Source: Bradyrhizobium sp.
GTDB lineage: Bacteria > Pseudomonadota > Alphaproteobacteria > Rhizobiales > Xanthobacteraceae
Assembly (NCBI GenBank): GCA_028290305.1
Contig: JAQGKC010000194.1
Location: 1-19,562 of the forward strand
Reading direction: 5' to 3'
DNA: 19,562 bases
Shown here one piece after another: positions 7,782 through 14,005 of the stretch. Each line of letters begins with the position of its first letter. Positions within the stretch are counted from its first letter, which is position 1. Under the pieces are notes generated by a model. The model was not told the DNA's origin. It made no database searches and was given only the letters and a program-made list of their open reading frames with translations. Made by a program: the position numbers and the translations under genes.

Positions 7782-8080
7782 CGGAGCGCCCCAATCCTAG
7801 CGATCGCGTTCCGGACGCCTTTGACTGCGCTCTAATCGGCGCGCGGCGCGGCTCTCGCTCTGGTCGCAGCCTATCTCAGCCGCGGGGATTGTGGAGGCCG
7901 ACGAGTTCGGCTGCTTGGAATCCTCACCGTGACGGTCGCCGAAGCGAATCCTACCGAGAGCGATAAACCTGGGGCTTGGCCCGGGATCATTCTTGATAGC
8001 GCCGATGGTAGAGGGCTTGCACGGTACAGGCCTTCGGGCGGTGCGGCCGGATCGCGCGGCTGATATTCAAGGGGTTCAAG
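7782..8080. other. non-coding spacer
   Basis: Lies between the MDR remnant and the polytopic membrane protein gene. I see no conserved reading frame. AAGGGG just before 8081 is the likely ribosome site of the next gene. Confidence 0.4.
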
Positions 8081-9106
8081 ATGGGCGCGTTTGCTCAGCC
8101 GCAGGACCGAGGCGCCGCGATCGGGCCGCGCTTCGACTATTTGGCGCTGGCTCCCGCAGCGGCGGCCATTTGCTACCCGTTTCTACTCCGGGCCTTTCAT
8201 GCCGTCGTTGGCACGCGGGCCGCAACGCCTTCGCCCCTCGCAATTGTCGGCGCGACCTTGATCCTGGCCGCGGCATTCGTCGTGCCGTTTCTCGCGCTCG
8301 TGCTCGCTCGCCGGCGCGACGCCGATCCAGGGGCGCGGCGGCTCGCCTATGCTGGCGTGGCGGCCCCAACGCTCTATGTCTTTCTTGGCGTCGCTCAGGC
8401 CCTGATTCACAGCCCTATCCCCGACGAAATCGTGTGGTGCGTGCTTTGGCTCGCAATCGCGATTTGGTCACAGACCGCCCGCAATCGCGTCGCTGCAAGG
8501 CGGCCGACCGTGGGGCGCTGGCGCATCGTCCACGGAATGACGGCGGCGGTCCTGTGCCTATACGTGGCGTTCCATCTAGCCAATCACCTGTTCGGGTTGA
8601 TCGGCCCCGACGCACATGCGGCCGTCATGAAGATCGGCCGCGTTGTCTACCGCTCTCGCGTGGGTGAACCGCTGTTGGTCGCGGCCATGCTTTTCCAGAT
8701 CGGCACCGGCCTGTTTCTGGCATGGCGTTGGAGTTCCGCCCCGCAGGGCTTCCATCGGACATTTCAGGTCGCGTCGGGGGCCTACCTCTCGCTGTACATC
8801 CTCGGGCACATGAACTCGGTTTTCATCTACGCTCGAAGCGTTCTCGGTATACCAACCGATTGGAATTTCGCGATCGGAGCCCCGACCGGCCTCATTCACG
8901 ACGCATGGAATATCCGCCTGTTGCCTCATTACGCGCTCGGCGTGTTTTTTGTTCTAAGCCACCTTGCGTCGGGATTGCGGGTGGTGCTGATCGCGCACGG
9001 CGTCGATCGACGCGCTGCAAATCGTCTTTGGGGCGCGGGCGTCGCAATAAGCGCCGTTATCTCGGCCGCGATCATCGCGGGTATGTGCGGGGTTCGGACC
9101 AGCTAG
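8081..9106 (+). CDS. polytopic membrane protein with conserved-looking intramembrane His residues, possible heme-b protein
   Basis: 341 residues from ATG 8081 (AAGGGG site seven bases upstream). About eight hydrophobic segments are visible. The central block reads HGMTAAVLCLYVAFHLANHLFGL, then RSRVGEPLLVAAMLFQIGTGLFLAW, LYILGHMNSVF and LLPHYALGVFFVLSHLASGLR. His residues 165, 169, 243, 283 and 294 sit in or at the ends of helices, and the R-x-x-x-E-P plus Q-x-x-x-G pattern recalls the five-helix cytochrome b anchors of succinate dehydrogenase and fumarate reductase (inference). No catalytic subunit is adjacent. It could be a stand-alone quinone-linked heme protein, or an uncharacterised membrane family. 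I cannot name it. Confidence 0.8.
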   Translation: MGAFAQPQDRGAAIGPRFDYLALAPAAAAICYPFLLRAFHAVVGTRAATPSPLAIVGATLILAAAFVVPFLALVLARRRDADPGARRLAYAGVAAPTLYVFLGVAQALIHSPIPDEIVWCVLWLAIAIWSQTARNRVAARRPTVGRWRIVHGMTAAVLCLYVAFHLANHLFGLIGPDAHAAVMKIGRVVYRSRVGEPLLVAAMLFQIGTGLFLAWRWSSAPQGFHRTFQVASGAYLSLYILGHMNSVFIYARSVLGIPTDWNFAIGAPTGLIHDAWNIRLLPHYALGVFFVLSHLASGLRVVLIAHGVDRRAANRLWGAGVAISAVISAAIIAGMCGVRTS

Positions 9107-9124
9107 GCGAGGGCGGCGGCCGGC

Positions 9125-9214
9125 GTGGGGCACGCGGCCCACGAGGATGAACGCGGCCATCACCACGGCGGCAAACGGCTTAAAACGTTCACTGTCAGCA
9201 ACTCCTTTCGTCAT
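9125..9214 (-). pseudogene. signal-peptide-like start of a lost gene
   Basis: From ATG 9214 the minus strand reads MTKGVADSERFKPFAAVV then MAAFILVGRVPHAG, a positively charged n-region, a hydrophobic core and an Ala-containing cleavage-like site. A GCGAGG lies about nine bases upstream. Beyond 9125 the frame becomes Arg/Pro-rich antisense of the membrane protein gene, so nothing mature is encoded. This may be the 5' end of an exported protein gene cut off by rearrangement, or chance. Confidence 0.25.
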
Positions 9215-9310
9215 GAAAATGAGCCTCGCCTCTGACGAGGACTGGCGCGGAGCATCAGCGCCGGGACTGTTGGCGTTCCTCGCTACGGCATCACGCCGCG
9301 CTGCAAGCGA

Positions 9311-9382
9311 CAATAACGATCGTCTATCGACTCTATGGCGAGAGGTGATTTCCCTCGCCGGCGTTGCAAGGTCACTCTCCAA
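9311..9382. repeat. 72-base palindromic dispersed repeat, copy 2
   Basis: Direct copy of 2217-2288 with four mismatches, lying in the spacer before the GMC oxidoreductase gene. The GGCGAG/CTCGCC hairpin is fully conserved between copies, while the differences fall outside its arms. That is what is expected if the structure is what is maintained or spread. Confidence 0.85.
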
Positions 9383-9483
9383 AAGCATGGTCCGATCAAT
9401 CTCAGGATCAGGCACCGCGATGGCGCTGCGCCAGCGACGGGTGTTGTTGAATGATACAAATGGCGCGGAAGAGAAAGACGCTT

Positions 9484-11172
9484 ATGTCTCAAGAGGGGTA
9501 CGACATTGTCATTGTTGGCGCGGGCGCGGCCGGCTGCGTCGTTGCGAGTTATCTCGCCGAACACACCGATGCGTCGATCGCGCTGATCGAAGCGGGCGAC
9601 ATGGATCGCGATCCGTTCATCCACATTCCTGCCGGCTTCGCCAATATACTGGTCCACGACCGGCATGTCTGGAAATACGAGACGGTTCCCCAGCACGGCA
9701 CCAAGCGAGCCTATCGCTCAGGCAAGGTGCTCGGCGGCGGCTCCTCGATCAACGCGATGTGCTACGTCCGTGGTCAGACACGCGACTTCGCCGCGTGGCA
9801 AGACGCGGTCGGCGACACCGGCAAATGGTCGTATGAAGACCTGCTTCCGATCTTCATGGCGCAGGAAGACAACGACACCTTCCACGACGAATATCACGGC
9901 ATCAATGGTGGTCTGGCGGTCCAGTTGCCTAAGGGCATCAATAAGCTGAACCAATATTGCCTCAAGGCATTCCAGGAATATGGGATTCCCTATAATCCCG
10001 ATTATAACGGCGAGAGCCAGATCGGCGTCTCGCCGGTGCAGTCGACGGTCGGAAATCAGCGCCGGTGCAGCGCGGTCGATGCTTATCTGCGTCCGCACCT
10101 CACCTCGGGCCGCGTGACCCTTCTCACCGGCAAGACCGTCGTTCGGATTCTTATCGAAAACAAGCGGGCTGTCGGCATCGAGCTGAAGGACAATGGCCTC
10201 GAGAGGATCATGGCCGGCGAGGTCGTGTTGTCGGCCGGGTCTGTCCATAGCCCGAAGATACTCATGCACTCGGGCATAGGACCGGCCGAGCAGCTGCAGC
10301 GGCACGGCATCGCAGTGATTGTCGATTCTCCCGGGGTGGGCGAAAATCTCCACGACCACCCGATGGTACCGGTCCGTGCCTATGTGAAGGGCGATCTCGG
10401 CTATCAGGCGGCCGCGCAGGGACTCGGCACCGTGAAGGCGGGCCTGCGTTATCTCGCCACCAAGGATGGCCCGGCGTCGGGCAACGGCATCGAGACGGTT
10501 ACTCACTGGAATCCGTCCGACTTCGCCGCCGAACCCACGATCCAATGCTATCACGCTCCTATCATCTTGAACGAGCAACTCGGCCCGGCGGGCGACCGCT
10601 CGGGCGTCACCTTCGAACTCGTGGTGCTTCAGCCCAAGAGCCGTGGCTGGGTGCGGTTGGCCGACAGCGACCCGACGTCGATGCCCCTCATCAACCCGAA
10701 CTTCATCGGCGAGGAGGAAGACTTGAGGGCCGCGGTGGAATCGGTGCGCGCGATCCGCGAGGTTATGGCCCAGGAGTCGTTGGCGCCGGTGATCGAGGAA
10801 GAGATGGATCCCGGCCCGCATATCCAGTCGGACGCGGAGATCGGCGAATGGGTGAAGCGTGTCGTGACGACGATGTGGCACCCGGTCGGAACGTGCCGGA
10901 TGGGCCAGGATGCGCGAGCGGTGGTCGACGCAAGGCTCAGGGTCCGCGGGGTCGACGGCCTCCGGGTGATCGACGCCTCGATCATGCCGAACATCACCAG
11001 CGGCAATACCAACGCCCCGACCCAGGCGCTTGCGCGCCACGCCACGGCGATGCTGGTCGACGATCTGAAGCGGAAAAACTGGATCGACAAGGCGGAACGT
11101 CGCACATGGCCTTTTCGAGACGACCAGGAGAGCTTAACCCCGAGCACACGCCCACCCGCGAATCTCGGGTGA
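9484..11172 (+). CDS. GMC-family FAD oxidoreductase (choline dehydrogenase/alcohol dehydrogenase-like)
   Basis: 562 residues from ATG 9484, chosen because MSQEGYDIVIVGAGAAG is the usual family start and a GAAGAGAAAG stretch precedes it. ATG 9451 would add eleven residues with no ribosome site. Seen: the FAD Rossmann motif GAGAAG at 12-17, GMC signature 1 GKVLGGGSSINAMCYVRG at 80-97, signature 2 GSVHSPKILMHSGIGP from 252, and the C-terminal catalytic pair, H466 in WHPVGTCRMG and N510 in GNTNAP. His plus Asn is the pair used by choline oxidase and relatives. It oxidises an alcohol to an aldehyde in the cytoplasm; the substrate is not predictable. BetA-type choline oxidation is not supported, as no betaine aldehyde dehydrogenase or BetI is nearby. 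The C-terminus carries a short polar tail. Confidence 0.93.
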   Translation: MSQEGYDIVIVGAGAAGCVVASYLAEHTDASIALIEAGDMDRDPFIHIPAGFANILVHDRHVWKYETVPQHGTKRAYRSGKVLGGGSSINAMCYVRGQTRDFAAWQDAVGDTGKWSYEDLLPIFMAQEDNDTFHDEYHGINGGLAVQLPKGINKLNQYCLKAFQEYGIPYNPDYNGESQIGVSPVQSTVGNQRRCSAVDAYLRPHLTSGRVTLLTGKTVVRILIENKRAVGIELKDNGLERIMAGEVVLSAGSVHSPKILMHSGIGPAEQLQRHGIAVIVDSPGVGENLHDHPMVPVRAYVKGDLGYQAAAQGLGTVKAGLRYLATKDGPASGNGIETVTHWNPSDFAAEPTIQCYHAPIILNEQLGPAGDRSGVTFELVVLQPKSRGWVRLADSDPTSMPLINPNFIGEEEDLRAAVESVRAIREVMAQESLAPVIEEEMDPGPHIQSDAEIGEWVKRVVTTMWHPVGTCRMGQDARAVVDARLRVRGVDGLRVIDASIMPNITSGNTNAPTQALARHATAMLVDDLKRKNWIDKAERRTWPFRDDQESLTPSTRPPANLG

Positions 11173-11244
11173 CTGTCATGCTCGATGCGTGTGTGTCGCT
11201 GAGGTGGTGGCCCCGAACCCCGACGACGACCGAAGGAAGTGCAA

Positions 11245-12510
11245 ATGATGGTGGACGGATCAGAGCCAGCCTTCGAAGTCGGTCTTTTCCAGCTAAAGGT
11301 TGACCAAGAGGCCGATGACCACCGCTTCTATCAGGCACTTGTGCCCTTTGACTCTTTTGATGACGTAATGCGGCGAGATCGGTATCGCCCTCTACCCAAT
11401 GACTGGATCATCGCCGTTACGGACGTCAGCCATTCGACCGAAGCTATTGAAAAAGGACGGTACCGCGAGGTGAATACGGCCGGTGCAGCGGTTCTTGCCG
11501 CCGTCAGCAATGCACTACCCGACCTACAGTTTCCGTCTACGTTCGGAGGAGATGGCGCGAGCTTCGCCGCGCCCGGCGTCTATTCGCCCATCATCAAGGA
11601 TACCTTGGCAAAAACCGCCGCTTGGGCTGAAGACGCATTGGGTCTCACGTTGCGCATTGCGATCATTCCTGTCGCGGACATTCGCGCTCAGCACTTGGAC
11701 GTCCTGGTAGCCCGCTTCGCGCCCTCCTCGAATGTCACCTACGCGATGTTTGCCGGCGGAGGACTTGCCTGGGCCGAGCGCAAACTCAAGCAAGGCGGCT
11801 ACACCGTCCCACGCGCGCCCATGGGAGTAACCGCCGACCTCACAGGTCTTTCGTGCCGATTTGCGCCGATCAGTACCAAGCACGGCGTCATCTTGTCTCT
11901 TATCGTCGTCCCGCGCGATGATCCGACTTCGTTCGTGGAACTTATACAGCAGCTCCTGCGGACACTCCGTTCAGATGAGCCCAACCTACATCCATTGCCT
12001 GCCGAAGGCCCGCTCCCCGCATGGACCGGCGACCATCTTGATCATGCCATCAAGAAAGGCAGCCGAAATATGCCCTTTGCGGCTTGGGCTGCGAAGTGCT
12101 TGCGCGCCATTCTGGCGCGGGTGGGCACCCTACTGGGAATTCCTATTGGTGGCTTTCATGAAGCTCGGTTCCGACGAGAGCTTGTGGAGAATACAGATTA
12201 CCGAAAATTCGATGACGGCCTACGTATGACAGTGGACTGCTCATCTGAACTCGCCGACCTCATAGACGCACGCCTGGAAGAGGCTCAGCGACGAGGCGCA
12301 TGCTTTTTTGGAACGCATCGACAGTTGGCCGCAAATCTTACGTGCTTTGTGCCATCACCCACGCAAGCTAATCACATGCACTTCGTTGACGGTGCTTCCG
12401 GGGGGTACGCCTTCGCTGCGGCCAACTTGAAGCGAAATGTTGCAAGCGGCCTCGGTACACAAGGAGCTCGTGCTGTGGTTGGGCACGTCCAACCCATCAG
12501 ACCGGCCTAA
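11245..12510 (+). CDS. DUF3095-family protein, adenylate/guanylate cyclase-like
   Basis: 421 residues from ATG 11245, with AAGGAAG upstream at proper spacing. A GTG at 11239 would overlap that site. Near the N-terminus it reads YRPLPNDWIIAVTDVSHSTEAIEKGRYREVN with D60, followed by FPSTFGGDGASF with GGDG at 101-104. This arrangement (an Asp after a beta strand followed by a GGDG hairpin) resembles the palm fold of class III nucleotide cyclases and is the hallmark of the DUF3095 family as I know it. No experimentally defined role is known to me. It follows the GMC gene by about 70 bases on the same strand, so they may be cotranscribed. It converges on the AraC gene. No transmembrane segment is seen, so it is probably cytoplasmic. 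Confidence 0.8.
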   Translation: MMVDGSEPAFEVGLFQLKVDQEADDHRFYQALVPFDSFDDVMRRDRYRPLPNDWIIAVTDVSHSTEAIEKGRYREVNTAGAAVLAAVSNALPDLQFPSTFGGDGASFAAPGVYSPIIKDTLAKTAAWAEDALGLTLRIAIIPVADIRAQHLDVLVARFAPSSNVTYAMFAGGGLAWAERKLKQGGYTVPRAPMGVTADLTGLSCRFAPISTKHGVILSLIVVPRDDPTSFVELIQQLLRTLRSDEPNLHPLPAEGPLPAWTGDHLDHAIKKGSRNMPFAAWAAKCLRAILARVGTLLGIPIGGFHEARFRRELVENTDYRKFDDGLRMTVDCSSELADLIDARLEEAQRRGACFFGTHRQLAANLTCFVPSPTQANHMHFVDGASGGYAFAAANLKRNVASGLGTQGARAVVGHVQPIRPA

Positions 12511-12519
12511 GCAAGCGCT

Positions 12520-12587
12520 GACGCAAAGCGGGGCGGCGCCGTGACGGGCGCCCCCTTCTTGCTTTCGGATCTTCGATCCTTTGCGTC
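12520..12587. terminator. nested inverted-repeat terminator between convergent genes
   Basis: A perfect 9-base outer inverted repeat, GACGCAAAG (12520-12528) and CTTTGCGTC (12579-12587), encloses a GC-rich inner hairpin with arms GGGGCG (12530-12535) and CGCCCC (12549-12554), followed by CTTCTTGCTTT. It sits exactly between the stop codons of the rightward DUF3095 gene and the leftward AraC gene, and so can serve both directions. Confidence 0.65.
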
Positions 12588-12610
12588 AAAAACAAACCGG
12601 CACCTCGTTC

Positions 12611-13630
12611 TCAGATACCCTTCTGGGCTTTACCCTCCTTGGCTATCCGCCGATAGTCGCTCGGATCTCGTTCGTACGCCTTTCGAAAAGCTCGCACAAA
12701 ACTTGAACGGCTCTCGTACCCCGCATTGTGAGCAACGACGTCGATCGACATCGTCGTTGTCGTCAAATCGATCGCAGCCTGGCGCATTCTCAAGTCTCGC
12801 AAGACGACCATCGGGGATTGTCCAAAGATGTCCGAGAATCGCGCCATGAATGTCGAACGACTCAATCCTGCACCGTGTGCTAGGCTTTGAACTGAATGGG
12901 CGGCTCCTGGCCGCGCCACCATATCTGCAAAAGCACGGGTGAGCTGCCTGTCGGCAAGTATCGAGAATCGCTCAGTCCACCGCTGGGATGACTTGAGGGA
13001 CCTTCGCACCAATGAGACAACGATTTGCTTGAACAGAGACGCCGTCATGGCTCCAACGCCGACCTCTTGCTGTAACAGCTCGTCCATAGCCTCGCGAAGC
13101 TTCAGATCGATTTTGTCCGCCGGCTCGAACTGTTCGATCACCGGTTCGCGGAGTTCTCCGAACAGCCTCACAGACTGACCAAAGGATGCGTTAAAAAAGC
13201 CGCATATCTGAACGATTTCGGGTTGCTCGTTTGGCATTGCGATGCGGAGGATACCGTCTTGACGAGTCCAGCAGTCTCTCGAAATGAGCTTCGGTGGGCC
13301 ACTTCCACCGTCAACCTCGATCATGAACGGAGTGTTTGGCGGCACGATGATGAGCAAATGAGGGCTTAACGGTATCTTTGGTCCGCCGTTGATAGAGATG
13401 CGTCCCACGCCACTCAAGTTGTAGTGGATCGCGGGTGCGTCAATCATTCCCATTTCGGCTCGATGGCCATGCGGCACCAGAAGCTCAGTCAGGGCGATGA
13501 CATCGATGTCGAGCGCCTGCATCAAGTTGTTGAGATCTGTTGTAGACAATTTGACAGTGGAAGTCGCGGGCAGCGAAACGTTCTGCCCGACGAGAGCCTG
13601 CCTCGGAATCGCTTTCGAAGTGTTCCGCAT
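12611..13630 (-). CDS. AraC-family transcriptional regulator with N-terminal cupin-type domain
   Basis: 339 residues from ATG 13630. The ribosome site is weak (AAAGGG about eleven bases upstream). N-terminal half: a beta-rich sensor domain containing LVPHGHRAEMGMIDAPAIHYNLSG and PHLLIIVPPNTPFMI, as in AraC regulators with an N-terminal cupin (Cupin_6 type). C-terminal half: two helix-turn-helix motifs, SVQSLAHGAGLSRSTFMARF (about 246-265) and a second around MSIDVVAHNAGYESRSSFVRAF (294-315) followed by the family's RDPSDYRR ending. It would bind DNA as a response to a small molecule or to metabolic state. Divergent from it at 13838 is the truncated start of a hydrolase-like gene, a likely former target. 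The 8-base inverted repeat at 13737-13777 between them is a candidate operator. Confidence 0.9.
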   Translation of the reverse strand: MRNTSKAIPRQALVGQNVSLPATSTVKLSTTDLNNLMQALDIDVIALTELLVPHGHRAEMGMIDAPAIHYNLSGVGRISINGGPKIPLSPHLLIIVPPNTPFMIEVDGGSGPPKLISRDCWTRQDGILRIAMPNEQPEIVQICGFFNASFGQSVRLFGELREPVIEQFEPADKIDLKLREAMDELLQQEVGVGAMTASLFKQIVVSLVRRSLKSSQRWTERFSILADRQLTRAFADMVARPGAAHSVQSLAHGAGLSRSTFMARFSDIFGQSPMVVLRDLRMRQAAIDLTTTTMSIDVVAHNAGYESRSSFVRAFRKAYERDPSDYRRIAKEGKAQKGI

Positions 13631-13736
13631 GACTGTAGTGGCCCTTTACTGCCTGGCTACCGGCGCCGATAGTGCTCCGAAGCCTGTTCTCCAAGGATCA
13701 GCGAGGGCGTCGCCATGCTCGTTCGTACCATTGAAC

Positions 13737-13777
13737 TTCGTCTCTCGCCATCGATTCTCGCGACGTCTTGAGACGAA
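13737..13777. promoter_or_regulatory. inverted repeat upstream of the AraC gene, candidate operator
   Basis: TTCGTCTC at 13737-13744 and GAGACGAA at 13770-13777 form a perfect 8-base inverted repeat around a 25-base spacer. It lies about 110 bases upstream of the AraC start and about 60 bases upstream of the divergent truncated ORF. Binding by the neighbouring regulator is inference only. Confidence 0.35.
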
Positions 13778-13837
13778 ATTAGGACCCTGAACGGACGAGG
13801 CCGTAGTTCGGTTGCCGGCACTACCTAGGGAACCCAC

Positions 13838-13888
13838 ATGACAGCTTCGAAGCGGATCGAGTTTGCAACCCGAGACGGCGTCTTCTGA
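13838..13888 (+). pseudogene. truncated start of a dienelactone-hydrolase-like gene
   Basis: A 16-codon ORF, MTASKRIEFATRDGVF then TGA, is preceded by AGGGAAC at good ribosome-site spacing. The pattern R-I-E-(x)2-T-x-D-G is how many dienelactone hydrolase-family proteins begin. Everything downstream is missing, and the stop falls at a 13-base match (13887-13899) to the core of the 72-base repeat. Family assignment rests on very few residues. Confidence 0.35.
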
Positions 13889-14005
13889 GAGGTGATTTCT
13901 TCCGAGCGGAGAACGCGAGCGCTCCCATGGTCGTTATGCTCGGGGCTCTAGTCCCGGGCCGTTATGCCGTGCGCGCTGCGACGCGCGCGGGATGACGGGC
14001 AAGGA
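13889..14005. terminator. REP-like hairpins downstream of the molybdopterin subunit gene
   Basis: Two hairpins lie just past the 3' end of the leftward molybdenum hydroxylase operon: GCGCGC arms at 13971-13976 and 13983-13988, and arms GCTCGGG (13938-13944) and CCCGGGC (13953-13959) with an 8-base loop. The second resembles the CCCGGGC-type extragenic palindromes common in bradyrhizobia (from memory). There is no T run, so terminator function is likely but not shown. Confidence 0.5.

Larger units (their letters stand above)
9107..9483. other. spacer with repeat and a possible signal-peptide remnant
   Basis: Contains the 72-base repeat at 9311-9382, a CCTCG/CGAGG hairpin near 9230 without a T run, and on the minus strand a signal-peptide-like start from 9214 (listed separately). 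No complete gene is seen. Confidence 0.4.

Noticed and set aside
9147..9836. 229-codon plus-strand frame before and over the GMC gene
   Set aside because: It passes through the 72-base repeat and then overlaps the GMC start in another frame, becoming Arg/Ser-rich; there is no domain.
9718..11040. 440-codon minus-strand frame opposite the GMC gene
   Set aside because: Composition is typical of antisense GC-rich codons, and the plus-strand GMC protein has complete signatures.
9484..11172. Choline dehydrogenase BetA in a betaine operon
   Set aside because: The GMC family is certain, but no BetB, BetI or choline transporter gene is nearby, so a specific choline role is not supported.
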